A DNA stretch of 64,000 bases from Affinibrenneria salicis (GTDB lineage: Bacteria > Pseudomonadota > Gammaproteobacteria > Enterobacterales > Enterobacteriaceae): NCBI RefSeq assembly GCF_008710095.1, contig NZ_VYKJ01000003.1, positions 372,001 through 436,000 on the forward strand, given 5' to 3'. This document shows positions 33,851 to 42,449 of the stretch, piece by piece. The translations under genes were made by a program, and so were the position numbers. The stretch's first letter is position 1, and each line of letters begins with the position of its first letter. Under the pieces are notes generated by a model. It made no database searches, was not told the origin of the DNA, and was given only the letters and a program-made list of their open reading frames with translations.

Positions 33851-35212
33851 TCAGTTTTTACTGACATTTATTTGTTGCAGTTTATCTATTATTGCCGCGG
33901 CCGCGACTTCCGCCGCCCCTTTGCTATAGGGCGAGTTGCGCGCTTCGTAGGTGAAGCGGTCATAGCTTGATGCATCGGGCATATATTTGGCTGCGCCATC
34001 GACCATGGTCGCCACCATCATCGACGCATGCGGCGAACTATCCCGAATGCGCGCGCCGATGCTCGCGGCAAGCTCCGTCTGTACGCCGACCAGCAGCATG
34101 CGGCCGATACGCATCAATACCACCGGAAGGGCGACGCTGGGGCCGGGCTGATAGGTGAAACGGGCGACGGGGCCGACCGGCCTGTCGCCGGGCGAAAACA
34201 CCTGCGATGCGACCTCAATGTTTTCGCGCCATACGCCCAGCGACGCGCTGGTCTGCATGACGGCATGTTCGGCGACGTCAATAACGTTGGCCCCCAGCCG
34301 TTCGCCCAGCAGATCCACCAGCATAAAGCCGGCTTCGTGCAGGTCGACCCGGCCCACGCTACCGTCATCGTTAACCACATGCCGGTTCGCCTGAAGATAA
34401 GGCGACTGATCGCCGGCGGCGCCGACCAGAAATAACGCGACGGCGTCGGAGCCATAGTGTGTTTCAGCATGGCGAGCCGCCGCGCCGGCCAGATCGGCGG
34501 AAATCAACCCGCCGCCAGCGCGCTGAGAGCCGTCCATAATCGACGACTGCACGGAAACGTTCATCAGGATCGCCAGCGGTTTGCCGTCGCGGCCGTCGAT
34601 GCGCAGCACGCCGAGAAAGGGATCGGCGAATCCCGCATCGTTGGCGCCCAGCCACCATCCGTGTTTGGTGGGCACGTCGCGATTGACGCCGATCCGGCTG
34701 ATGCCGGAAGCAAAACCCATTCGGGCGGGCTGTAAGGCGGCAACGGCCTGCGTCGCGGCGCTGCGCAATGCGGTCTCGAACGCGCGCAAGAGAACGTCGT
34801 TTTTTGTGCTGTCCGTATCCGCCGGAATGTGCCGCGCCGGAAAAACGTGCGGCGCTGAAAACGTATGGCTGGCGCAAATGATGATGTTATCCGGCGCAAT
34901 CTGGGCGATCTCGCTCAGGATCGTCTTCATACCGGTAACCAGCTCCCCGGAGATCGAGGTCAGGTCAACGACGGCGATACTTATGCGTTCGCCGCCGTCA
35001 TCCAGCAGCAGGACGCGCACGGCCAGCGGATCGTGTTCGCCGACGAATTCATTCATCGGGTAGAGGTCGGTGGGAAAGCGCACATTCGCCCGACCGGCGC
35101 CGGCGCGGAAGTATGATGATTTGACTGTATTGGCGTGGGAGGTCAGCGGAAGGGTCAGCGCGGCCAGGCCGATGCCAAGACCGGTCATCAGAAATTCTCG
35201 TCGTGACTGCAT
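33851..35212 (-). CDS. Tat-exported neutral/alkaline ceramidase-like hydrolase
   Basis: A 453-residue protein with a twin-arginine signal (SRRE FLMTG at 3-11). The mature part begins SYFRAGAGRANVRFP and contains IICASHTFSAPH, and the block GGGLISADLAGAAARHAE, typical of the neutral/alkaline non-lysosomal ceramidase N-terminal domain. The family has a zinc site made by His residues of such motifs. It lacks the C-terminal domain of full ceramidases (about 650 residues), so the substrate could be another amide or lipid. First gene of a two-gene operon, divergent from a TetR regulator across a perfect palindrome. Confidence 0.75.
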   Translation of the reverse strand: MQSRREFLMTGLGIGLAALTLPLTSHANTVKSSYFRAGAGRANVRFPTDLYPMNEFVGEHDPLAVRVLLLDDGGERISIAVVDLTSISGELVTGMKTILSEIAQIAPDNIIICASHTFSAPHVFPARHIPADTDSTKNDVLLRAFETALRSAATQAVAALQPARMGFASGISRIGVNRDVPTKHGWWLGANDAGFADPFLGVLRIDGRDGKPLAILMNVSVQSSIMDGSQRAGGGLISADLAGAAARHAETHYGSDAVALFLVGAAGDQSPYLQANRHVVNDDGSVGRVDLHEAGFMLVDLLGERLGANVIDVAEHAVMQTSASLGVWRENIEVASQVFSPGDRPVGPVARFTYQPGPSVALPVVLMRIGRMLLVGVQTELAASIGARIRDSSPHASMMVATMVDGAAKYMPDASSYDRFTYEARNSPYSKGAAEVAAAAIIDKLQQINVSKN

Positions 35213-35273
35213 GTGCGCCTCATCTGATGCTTATCTTGTCTTCCCCGGAAAGGCGGATGATTTGATTTGCGTT

Positions 35274-35294
35274 ATGGTACTGCTCGAGTACCAT
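35274..35294. promoter_or_regulatory. Perfect inverted repeat, probable TetR operator
   Basis: ATGGTACT at 35274-35281 and AGTACCAT at 35287-35294 flank five bases. It lies 62 bases upstream of the leftward ceramidase-like gene and 52 bases upstream of the rightward TetR gene. Size and position are those expected of the operator through which a TetR repressor controls itself and a divergent operon. Confidence 0.65.
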
Positions 35295-35345
35295 ATTGCA
35301 GCCTGATACTTATTGTCAATTGAAATGCAAAAGCGGGAGTGGCCG

Positions 35346-36011
35346 ATGGAAAACGTCAAACAGAGCGGGCTATCGCGACGCGGGCGGCCAAAAGCCATCG
35401 GCGATGACGAGCGGCGGCGATCGATCATTATGGCCGCATATGGCGCGTTTATCGAGCTGGGTTTCTCGCGCACCACAACGGCGGTTATCGCGGCCAGAGC
35501 CAGGGTGTCAAAACGCGCGCTTTACCAGTTTTTTAGCAGTAAAACCGAGTTGTTCGCCGCGGTGATCGGCGAACACCAGCATTTGATTCTCGATCTGCCG
35601 CGGCCCGAGGATGAGACATTGCCGCTGCTGGATACGCTGATCGCCATCTTCCGTCTGGATATTGATCAGGAGGCCGAGCGCGAGCGCGAGGCCATCCTGA
35701 ATCTGATGGTCAGGGAGTCAGTTCTGTTTCCCGAATTATCCGACTATCTGTATGAAAAAGAAGTGATTCGTTCTCAGGAAGCGCTGATCGAGTGGTTACA
35801 GCGGGAAGCGCAACGCGGGCGGATGACGGTCGGGGATGCGCGCGTTTGCGCCGGTATGCTGATGGATATCGTCTTTGGCGCGCTGCTGCCGCGCAGAAGG
35901 CTGCGCCAGGCGCCGGACCGGGCGCTCAGAACCGAACACATCAAAAAACGGCTGGCGATATTTCTGCGCGGCATTCAGGACTGCGCATCTGTTCATGACC
36001 GCTCGCCGTAA
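35346..36011 (+). CDS. TetR/AcrR-family transcriptional regulator
   Basis: A 221-residue repressor. The N-terminal HTH reads AAYGAFIELGFSRTTTAVIAARARVSKRALYQFFSSKTELFAAVI (in pieces) at about residues 28-72. The ATG at 35346 follows GGGAG; an upstream TTG adds 11 codons but lacks a good binding site. The rest is a helical ligand-binding domain with GDARVCAGMLMDIVFGALL near the dimer interface. It is divergent from the Tat-hydrolase operon and probably represses it, responding to a lipid or ester. Confidence 0.88.
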   Translation: MENVKQSGLSRRGRPKAIGDDERRRSIIMAAYGAFIELGFSRTTTAVIAARARVSKRALYQFFSSKTELFAAVIGEHQHLILDLPRPEDETLPLLDTLIAIFRLDIDQEAEREREAILNLMVRESVLFPELSDYLYEKEVIRSQEALIEWLQREAQRGRMTVGDARVCAGMLMDIVFGALLPRRRLRQAPDRALRTEHIKKRLAIFLRGIQDCASVHDRSP

Positions 36012-36206
36012 TGCCTGGCGCCGTCATATTTCAGCCCGGGCAGTCGTTGGCTGCGCGCCATGATGCGGCCCGGTCCCGGGCCTGCTTGTCATGTGTCATC
36101 AGTTGAACCTGGCGATGGCGGTTTTATCGTGCCGACCGTGGCGCCGGCGGCGCATCGGTTTTCAGGGCGGGGCCGGTATCGCCAGCGCAGGCGCATCGGG
36201 CGTGAG

Positions 36207-36770
36207 TCAGGCCGTCTGGCGCAGGGATTGCCGGCTAAAAGCGCTCTGACGATCCAGCGCGCGGTAAAAATCGCCGAGCGCGCTGGTCATGCGGGCTTCA
36301 AGCGCGGCGCTGAATACCGGCGAATGATCGTAGTGGGTAATCTGACTGTCTTCGGCGAATACGCCATGCAATATTTCCTGCGCCTTCAGCGCATTAAGTA
36401 CGGGTTTAAGCGCGTAGTCCAGCGCCAGCATATGGCTGGCCGAGCCGCCGCTGGCCACCGGCAAAATCACCTTATTTTCAAACGCGCGCTCCGGCAGAAG
36501 ATCGAGCAGGGTTTTTAACGCGCCGGTAAAAGAGGCTTTATACACCGGCGTACTGATAATCAGCCCGTCGGCCCCGGCCAGTTGTTCAACGAACACCTTC
36601 AGTGCGGGGCTGTCGAATCGGGCGTATAGCAGGTCTTCCGGATTAAAATTAAATAAATTCCATGGGGTTACATCAATTCCTTGTTGTTCAAGCCAGTGCT
36701 GCGCGAAGGTGAGTAGTGCGGCGGAACGGGAGGGGAAGCGCGGGCTGCCTGCCAGGGTAATTACGTTCAT
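36207..36770 (-). CDS. ssuE: NADPH-dependent FMN reductase (sulfonate utilisation)
   Basis: A 187-residue flavodoxin-fold reductase that supplies reduced FMN to alkanesulfonate monooxygenase. The FMN phosphate loop is LAGSPRFPSRSAALL (residues 5-19) and the family block GADGLIISTPVYKASFTGALKTLLDLLP is intact. AGGAGACAGA precedes the ATG at 36770, which is preferred to a start seven codons earlier. In enterobacteria ssuE normally leads ssuADCB. Here the only other ssu-like sequence nearby is a broken ssuA fragment at 37016-37429, so the local sulfonate operon has been lost or moved. Confidence 0.9.
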   Translation of the reverse strand: MNVITLAGSPRFPSRSAALLTFAQHWLEQQGIDVTPWNLFNFNPEDLLYARFDSPALKVFVEQLAGADGLIISTPVYKASFTGALKTLLDLLPERAFENKVILPVASGGSASHMLALDYALKPVLNALKAQEILHGVFAEDSQITHYDHSPVFSAALEARMTSALGDFYRALDRQSAFSRQSLRQTA

Positions 36771-36819
36771 TCTGTCTCCTAAAGATAACAATCCTGATTG
36801 ATATGCAAATCACCGCTGT

Positions 36820-36893
36820 TCGTCACCCGTCCTTCAGGCGGCGTGAGCGTCAGCTGCGCTATTCGCCCCATCTTCGGCCCGCCTGGGCTAACA
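36820..36893 (+). repeat. Short dispersed repeat, copy E
   Basis: Contains CACCCGTCCTTCAGGC, then GCGTGAGCGTCAGCTGC and TCTTCGGCCCGCCTGGGC. Related to copies D and F. It lies just upstream of ssuE and downstream of the ssuA remnant. Confidence 0.5.
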
Positions 36894-37015
36894 AAGTGAT
36901 TTACCGCTGATTAACCAATCTATTACCTGAGCGATCGCGGAAGAAATACGATTTATGGCTGTTGATATCTGGAAATTGCAAATAGCGCGCGCCTCGTCGG
37001 CGATATTTCCCGCCG

Positions 37016-37429
37016 TTAAACCAGTACCGGCTGCGATTGCGCGCGGGTTTGCCAGACGGCGTCGCGGATATTGATGGCGCGCGGCAGTAACCCTAAGGCG
37101 AAAAACCGATCGGCGATAATTTGCTGTTCGCGAATAACGCCGCCGTTCATCGCCCGGGGTTTATTTCTGCGGCGCGAAAGCGCCAGTTCCAGGGTGGCGC
37201 GCGGCAAGCCTCACTCCGCCGACAGCAGGGCGGTGGCCTCGGCGCGCTGATTGTCAATGTAATTGCCGGTTCTCTGCAGGGCGCCGTCATGCTGAACAAT
37301 GGCGACGGGTCGATTTCTCAGCGTGTTGATTAATGTTGCCGATATGGCGTCGGGCGTTGCGCTGGATGCGCGCGGGTTTCCCGCCGGGTCCCGGGTTAAG
37401 AGTCCGCGCGCCGACGTCGGCGCCGGCAC
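37016..37429 (-). pseudogene. Decayed ssuA-like sulfonate-binding protein (C-terminal remnant)
   Basis: The minus strand encodes a fragment like the C-terminal third of SsuA: ATPDAISATLINTLRN, then TGNYIDNQRAEATALLSAE, an in-frame TGA (37211-37213), then GLPRATLELALSRRRN and REQQIIADRFFALGLLPRAI, ending NIRDAVWQ. The two halves are in the same frame on both sides of the stop. The N-terminal two thirds and signal peptide are missing. It sits between hpxO and ssuE on the same strand. The match to SsuA-family C-termini is recalled, not searched. Confidence 0.72.
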
Positions 37430-37441
37430 GCGGTCGCGGCG

Positions 37442-38599
37442 TCACCCGAGCGGCCCGCCGGTAATGGTGGTCTGCAGACCGGCAAGAATACCTTCGCCGG
37501 TTTCCGTTTTTAGCTCGTCGTACCAGGCCTGGGTCAGCGGCCACGATTTGCCGTGGGTGATATCGCAACGTTTACGCGCCTTGAGCACCAGTTCGGTCAC
37601 GCGCGGCAGGCGCCGCTCCTGATAGCGGCGCAGCGCGTCCTCGACGCCCAGCGAGTGAGAGCCCAGGGCGATGCCGAGCACCACGGCGTCTTCCATCGCC
37701 GCGCAGCCGCCCTGACCGATATCCGGCGTGGTGCTGTGCGCGGCGTCGCCGAGCAGCGCCACGCGGCCGCGCGCCAGCGGGCCGAAGGGTTCGATATCGT
37801 GGATTTCGATGCGGTTGGTGGTTTGCGGATCAAGCCGGGCGATCAGCCGCTGCACCCGTTCGTCCCAGCCGGCGAAATAGCGCTGCAGATCGCCGCGCAG
37901 CGTGTCGCGATCTTCCGGCAGCCCCTGCGGCAGCGGCACGTCGAAAAAAAAGTAGAAGCGGCCATCCGCCACCGGCATCAGCGAAACGCGCTTGCCCTCG
38001 CCGACAAAGGTGGTCCACTGATCGGCGGGCGCGATGGATTCATCAATCGTCACCAGTCCGTTCCAGTTGACATAGCCCGCGTAGCGGCGCGCCGGACTGT
38101 AACCCAGCACATAAGGGCGGACCGCCGAATGGGTGCCGTCCGCCGCAATCAGCAGATCGCCCCGGGCCTGTCCGCCATCGGTAAAGCCGACGCTGACGCC
38201 GCGCGCATCGGCCTCGACGTGGTTGACCCGTTTGCCGAACTGGACGCGTTCCCGCCCCCAGAAGTCCAGCATCTCCGCCTGCAGCAGCGCGCGCGCCACC
38301 GGGTAGGGGCGTTCGCCGACGCTGGCGACCAGCGGTTCGAGGCTGAAACGCGTCAGATCCGCTCCGCTCAGCCCATCCCGGTAGGCGACATAACGCATAG
38401 GGCCGCCGTGGCGGCGCATAATCTCACCCATGCCCAGATAGTTCATGCATTTGACGCCGTTAGACCAGACCGAGATAGCCGCGCCGACCGGCCTGATGTG
38501 TTCTACCGCTTCATAGACTTCGCAGTCGATGCCGATATTACGCAGCGCGACGGCGGCGGATAGCCCGCCGATTCCGGCGCCGATGATCAATGCTTTCAT
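37442..38599 (-). CDS. hpxO: FAD-dependent urate hydroxylase
   Basis: A 385-residue aromatic-hydroxylase-type flavoprotein that converts urate to 5-hydroxyisourate with NADH and oxygen. GAGIGG (7-12) binds FAD; DGTHSAVR and the late block GRVALLGDAAHSTTPDIGQGGCAAMEDAV are family signatures. The overall sequence resembles HpxO of Klebsiella. GGGAGAAGAAG precedes the ATG. It is divergent from hpxQ and hpxT, whose products process its product. Together they take urate to allantoin without a cofactor-free uricase. Confidence 0.9.
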   Translation of the reverse strand: MKALIIGAGIGGLSAAVALRNIGIDCEVYEAVEHIRPVGAAISVWSNGVKCMNYLGMGEIMRRHGGPMRYVAYRDGLSGADLTRFSLEPLVASVGERPYPVARALLQAEMLDFWGRERVQFGKRVNHVEADARGVSVGFTDGGQARGDLLIAADGTHSAVRPYVLGYSPARRYAGYVNWNGLVTIDESIAPADQWTTFVGEGKRVSLMPVADGRFYFFFDVPLPQGLPEDRDTLRGDLQRYFAGWDERVQRLIARLDPQTTNRIEIHDIEPFGPLARGRVALLGDAAHSTTPDIGQGGCAAMEDAVVLGIALGSHSLGVEDALRRYQERRLPRVTELVLKARKRCDITHGKSWPLTQAWYDELKTETGEGILAGLQTTITGGPLG

Positions 38600-38978
38600 C
38601 TTCTTCTCCCGCTGATGATTATCGCTAGCGCAGCAATATACATACCAACCCCGCGCGGCGGCGGGGAATCAGCCGCAGGGCGCGTTTGTCCGGCGCATAA
38701 CGCCGGCGCTGGCGTGGCCGGTTGCCCTTTTTTGGGGCGAAATGGCGTTACATTGCTTCATGGTGAAACTTAACCGATCAATATATTATTATGTGATTCG
38801 TTTGTTTCATTGATGTTAATGCCGCCGGCCTTGCGGCGTCGCGCGCTTTATTGCCGATGCACCGACGCGCGTTTTCCCGCGCCGGCCGGCGTGGCATGCG
38901 ATTTGCAAAACCGAGAGAGATGTAACCCTTACTCTCTCTTTATTCGATATATTCGGATGCGCCTAACCGGAGACCGCT
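38600..38978. promoter_or_regulatory. Divergent promoter region of the urate genes
   Basis: A 379-base gap between hpxO (leftward) and hpxQ (rightward). The middle (38740-38810) is AT-rich and likely contains both promoters. No regulator gene lies beside it and no clear operator was singled out. No gene seen. Confidence 0.4.
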
Positions 38979-39479
38979 ATGGTATGCCTTGAACGCTTCA
39001 ATCAACTCGGCACCGACGAGGCCGGCGCGCTGCTGGCTCCTTGCGTGGCGCTGCCCGACTGGGTGGCGCGGCTGGTCGCCGGGCGTCCCTATCCCGACAG
39101 GGATACGCTGCTGCATTGCGCGGCGCAAGCCGCCAGCCTGTGGCGGGCGGCGGATCTGACACAGGCCATGCTTGCCCATCCGCGCATCGGCGAGGCGCCG
39201 CGCGGCGAAACGGCCGAGGCCGCGCTGTCGCGCCAGGAGCAATCCGCGCTTTCTCCGGCCGATGCCGCGCTGCGGCAGGCGCTGCGCGACGGCAATCGAC
39301 GCTATGAAGCCAGCTTTGGCCGGGTGTTTTTGATTCGCGCCCGCGGGCGCAGCGGCGCAGAGATTCTGCAGGCGCTGCAGCGGCGTTTGCAGCTCAGCGA
39401 AGCGGAAGAGATACAGGAGGCGCTGGAACAGCTGCGCCAGATTACGCTGTTAAGACTGGAAGGAATCATTCAACCATGA
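38979..39479 (+). CDS. hpxQ: OHCU decarboxylase
   Basis: A 166-residue helical enzyme that decarboxylates 2-oxo-4-hydroxy-4-carboxy-5-ureidoimidazoline to (S)-allantoin. The catalytic His67 is in the signature AHPRIG. The block SFGRVFLIRARGRSGAEILQAL is also typical. GGAG precedes the ATG. Its stop overlaps the hpxT start, so the two are coupled. Third step after HpxO and HpxT. Confidence 0.88.
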   Translation: MVCLERFNQLGTDEAGALLAPCVALPDWVARLVAGRPYPDRDTLLHCAAQAASLWRAADLTQAMLAHPRIGEAPRGETAEAALSRQEQSALSPADAALRQALRDGNRRYEASFGRVFLIRARGRSGAEILQALQRRLQLSEAEEIQEALEQLRQITLLRLEGIIQP

Positions 39480-39808
39480 ACACGATCTCTACCCATATTC
39501 TGGATACCGCATGGGGTAAGCCGGCCGTCGGCGTAACCGTCCGGCTGGAACAGTATCAGACGGATGGCTGGATCGCGCTGGCCGAAGGCCAGACCAATGA
39601 GGATGGCCGTATCGCCGACTTCGCGCCGCCGCTGGCCGCCGGGCAATACCGGCTGATCGCCGCCATCGGCGCCTGGTTTCGCGCCGCGCAGCGTGAAACG
39701 CTGTATGCCAGCGCGCAGATCGACTTTATCCTGCCGGCCGACGGCGGCCACTATCACCTGCCGTTTCTTATTTCGCCCTGGTCGTGGTCGACCTATCGCG
39801 GCAGCTAA
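39476..39808 (+). CDS. hpxT: 5-hydroxyisourate hydrolase (transthyretin-like)
   Basis: A 110-residue transthyretin-fold enzyme. The active-site pieces are His7 in STHILDTAWGKPA, the Arg in the strand after GQYRL, and the C-terminal tetrapeptide YRGS (107-110) preceded by GGHYHLPFLISPWSWST. It opens 5-hydroxyisourate, the HpxO product, to OHCU. ATGA overlap with hpxQ. Length and termini are complete. Confidence 0.93.
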   Translation: MNTISTHILDTAWGKPAVGVTVRLEQYQTDGWIALAEGQTNEDGRIADFAPPLAAGQYRLIAAIGAWFRAAQRETLYASAQIDFILPADGGHYHLPFLISPWSWSTYRGS

Positions 39809-39943
39809 CGCGGTTCGCGGCCGCAAGCGCGGCGCCAACGATCATTCAGCGGTTCCGCCGCGCCTGGCGCGCCCGCGTCCTGACGGCCGCGCCGCGCGAT
39901 GAATTTTTTTTCAGCGAACGCCGGCCGTTGCGCTAGTCGTCTC

Positions 39944-41011
39944 TTAACGCTTGATTATCGACTGGATCACGGCGTCGGTGACTTCGAGCGTCGTGGCGTT
40001 GCCGCCCACGTCCGGCGTTTTAATGCCCGCGGCGCAAACCGCTTCTACCGCGCGCATCAGACATGCCGATGCCTGATGCTCTCCCAGGTGGTCGAGCATT
40101 TGCGCGGCGGTCCAGAAACTGGCTACGGGGTTGGCGATGCCTTTGCCGGCGATATCAAACGCCGAGCCATGGATCGGCTCAAACATCGAGGGGTATCGAC
40201 GTTCAGGGTCGATATTGCCGGTCGGCGCCACGCCCAGGCTGCCGGCCAGCGCGCCCGCCAGATCCGAAAGAATATCCGCATGCAGGTTGGTCGCCACGAT
40301 AGTATCCAGCGATTGCGGATGCAGGGTCATGCGGACCGTCATGGCGTCGACCAGCATCTTATCCCAGCTGACATCGGGGTATTCCTGCGCGACTTCGGCG
40401 GCAATCTCATCCCACATCACCATGCCGTGCCGCTGAGCGTTCGATTTGGTTACCACGGTCAGGTACTTGCGCGGGCGCGACTGCGCCAGCTTAAAGGCAT
40501 AGCGCATAATGCGCGTTACTCCGGTACGGGTAAAAATAGCGACTTCCGTCCCCACTTCCTCCGGCAAACCGCGATGGGCGCGACCGCCATGGCCGGAATA
40601 TTCGCCTTCGGAATTTTCACGCACAATCACCCAGTCGAGGTCGCCCGGGCCGGCATGACGCAATGGCGATTGGATCCCGGCGAGAATTTTAGTCGGGCGA
40701 ACGTTCGCATATTGGTCAAATCCCTGGCATATAGGCAGACGCAACCCCCACAGCGTAATATGGTCCGCCACGTCCGGCGCGCCGACCGCGCCGAAATAAA
40801 TGGCATCGAACGACTTTAGCCGTTCAAGTCCATCGGCAGGCATCATCACGCCATGTTTCTTATAATAATCTGAGCCCCAGTCGAAATGCTCAATTTCAAA
40901 ATTCAGGTCGGTAAAACGCTGTTGTAAACATTCCAGCACGCTGACGCCCGCGGAGATAACTTCCGGGCCAATGCCATCGGCCGGGATTGCCGCTATTTTA
41001 TAGTTGCGCAT
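39944..41011 (-). CDS. Tartrate dehydrogenase/decarboxylase (D-malate dehydrogenase family)
   Basis: A 355-residue enzyme of the isopropylmalate/isocitrate dehydrogenase family. It begins YKIAAIPADGIGPEVI; ENSEGEYSGHGG holds the substrate-phosphorylation-loop equivalent, and MFEPIHGSAFDIAGKGIANPVA is the NAD site. This set is typical of TtuC/tartrate dehydrogenases and DmlA. They oxidise tartrate or D-malate with NAD, and some decarboxylate. It lies beside a divergent LysR gene and near ttdA/ttdB, which supports a role in tartrate use. Confidence 0.88.
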   Translation of the reverse strand: MRNYKIAAIPADGIGPEVISAGVSVLECLQQRFTDLNFEIEHFDWGSDYYKKHGVMMPADGLERLKSFDAIYFGAVGAPDVADHITLWGLRLPICQGFDQYANVRPTKILAGIQSPLRHAGPGDLDWVIVRENSEGEYSGHGGRAHRGLPEEVGTEVAIFTRTGVTRIMRYAFKLAQSRPRKYLTVVTKSNAQRHGMVMWDEIAAEVAQEYPDVSWDKMLVDAMTVRMTLHPQSLDTIVATNLHADILSDLAGALAGSLGVAPTGNIDPERRYPSMFEPIHGSAFDIAGKGIANPVASFWTAAQMLDHLGEHQASACLMRAVEAVCAAGIKTPDVGGNATTLEVTDAVIQSIIKR

Positions 41012-41243
41012 GGTAAGATTCCTTAATAAATTGTATTTTCTGATATTTCATCAGGCTGTTTTTAATGCTTCATCGCTCAGCAAGAAAAATACGTTGGCAT
41101 AAATTTTATTTCTTATTAATTATTTTATGCAGGTCACAATTTATTACTAATTGAGAACCGGTGACTAACATTATGCACAAAAACGGATTAGTATCACCCC
41201 CGTCTGTTTATGCAAAAAAATGATATAATCATAAGGAGGTCCG
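41012..41243. promoter_or_regulatory. Divergent promoter region, tartrate dehydrogenase and LysR
   Basis: A 232-base AT-rich gap. A LysR activator usually binds in such a gap. AAGGAGG at 41233-41239 is the ribosome binding site of the LysR gene. No single operator was singled out. Confidence 0.45.
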
Positions 41244-42158
41244 GTGGAGCTTAATCAACTTCGCTGTTTTATCGCCGTGGCGGATGAATTGCATTTTGGC
41301 CATGCGGCGCAAAATCTGGATATGCTGCCTTCGGCGCTTGGCCGGTATATCAAGCTACTGGAAGAAGAACTTGGCACTCGTCTGTTAACCCGTTCAACGC
41401 GTAACGTATCGCTTACTCCGCACGGCGCGCTCTTTTTGGACGATGCGCGAAAAATCGTCGCCGATGCGGACGCGTTGCTGCAAAAGTTTCAGCGTCTGGG
41501 GCGTCAGCACTCCGGTTATTTACGGCTGGGCGCGATAGACAGCGCCGCGGTCGGGCTGATTCCGCATATTTTGCATGCGTTTCGTGATGTCTGTCCGAAT
41601 GTTGAAATACAAATCGTTGAGGATAAAAGCTCCAGGCTATTACCTAAATTGTTATCGGGCCGACTTGATTTGATCTTTATTCGGCCAATGGCGAAAATGG
41701 ATGATGTTCTGGAAAGTGAGTTTTTATTTTATGAGAATGTCGTTCTGGTTATTTCCAGTAAACATAAGCTGGCGGCCCATCAGGAAATACGCGTGGAGGA
41801 TTTAATCGATGTGCCATTAATTGTGCCTGAGCGCAAAGTGCGCCCCCATAGTTACGATCTTACCATGGGTCTGTTTGAGCATGTTGATTTTAAACCCCGA
41901 ATTGTACAAATCGCCGACGAGAAGCAGACGATTATAAATATGGTGGCAGCAGAGCTTGGCGCCGCGGTTATGCCCCGCTGGGTAAGTCGTATATCCACGC
42001 TGAATGTTAGTTTTGTTCCGCTGGCGAAGGAATATATTCATCTGAGAAAAACATTACCTATTTCCGCCGTCTGGATGAAAGACGTGCGGGATAAGAACAG
42101 AGAAAGCATGATGAATATAGTGCGCGCCGAATTGACGACGATCGCGTGTCAATATTAA
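41244..42158 (+). CDS. LysR-family regulator of the tartrate locus
   Basis: A 304-residue LysR protein. The HTH occupies residues 1-60 (MELNQLRCFIAVADELHFGH, then LPSALGRYIKLLEEELGTRL); the effector domain begins near 90 (GYLRLGAIDSAAVGLIPHIL). The GTG start at 41244 follows AAGGAGG. It lies between the divergent tartrate dehydrogenase gene and the ttd block. By position it should activate these genes with tartrate or a product as inducer. Confidence 0.85.
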   Translation: MELNQLRCFIAVADELHFGHAAQNLDMLPSALGRYIKLLEEELGTRLLTRSTRNVSLTPHGALFLDDARKIVADADALLQKFQRLGRQHSGYLRLGAIDSAAVGLIPHILHAFRDVCPNVEIQIVEDKSSRLLPKLLSGRLDLIFIRPMAKMDDVLESEFLFYENVVLVISSKHKLAAHQEIRVEDLIDVPLIVPERKVRPHSYDLTMGLFEHVDFKPRIVQIADEKQTIINMVAAELGAAVMPRWVSRISTLNVSFVPLAKEYIHLRKTLPISAVWMKDVRDKNRESMMNIVRAELTTIACQY

Positions 42159-42169
42159 CAGGGGCCAGG

Positions 42170-42445
42170 ACCCGGTTATATCGCCAACGTAATTCTTGTT
42201 GCTGAAAGGCGGCGATACAGCGACAAATTCGTCGGCAACGAATTTGTCCAGCCGACGGCTGACCTTCGCCGGGAGGCAGGATGTCTCTCATTAATCCCCG
42301 GCGGCTTACGCCAGTAAGTGACTGGGGTGAGCCGCCGGGAGCAGAGTTGCACGCCGCTCCCGGCGCCCCAGAAGGGGGCGAGCCTCAGGGCGGGGACGAG
42401 TAACAAAAGCATCGCACCTGCAACCTGAAGGATGAAGGGGATATT
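42170..42445 (-). repeat. Dispersed imperfect repeat, copy C (longest)
   Basis: The fullest copy, about 275 bases. Blocks: GGTTATATCGCC, GCGACAAATTCGTCGGCAAC with GAATTTGTC, GGCAGGATGTCTCTCATTAA, GGCTTACGCCAGTAAGTGAC, GCCGGGAGCAGAGTTG, GGGGGCGAGCCTCAGGGCGG and GCACCTGCAACCTGAAGGAT. It matches copy B in the same orientation and copy A in reverse, and abuts the 3' end of the broken FAH gene. Confidence 0.72.
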
Positions 42446-42449
42446 GAAT

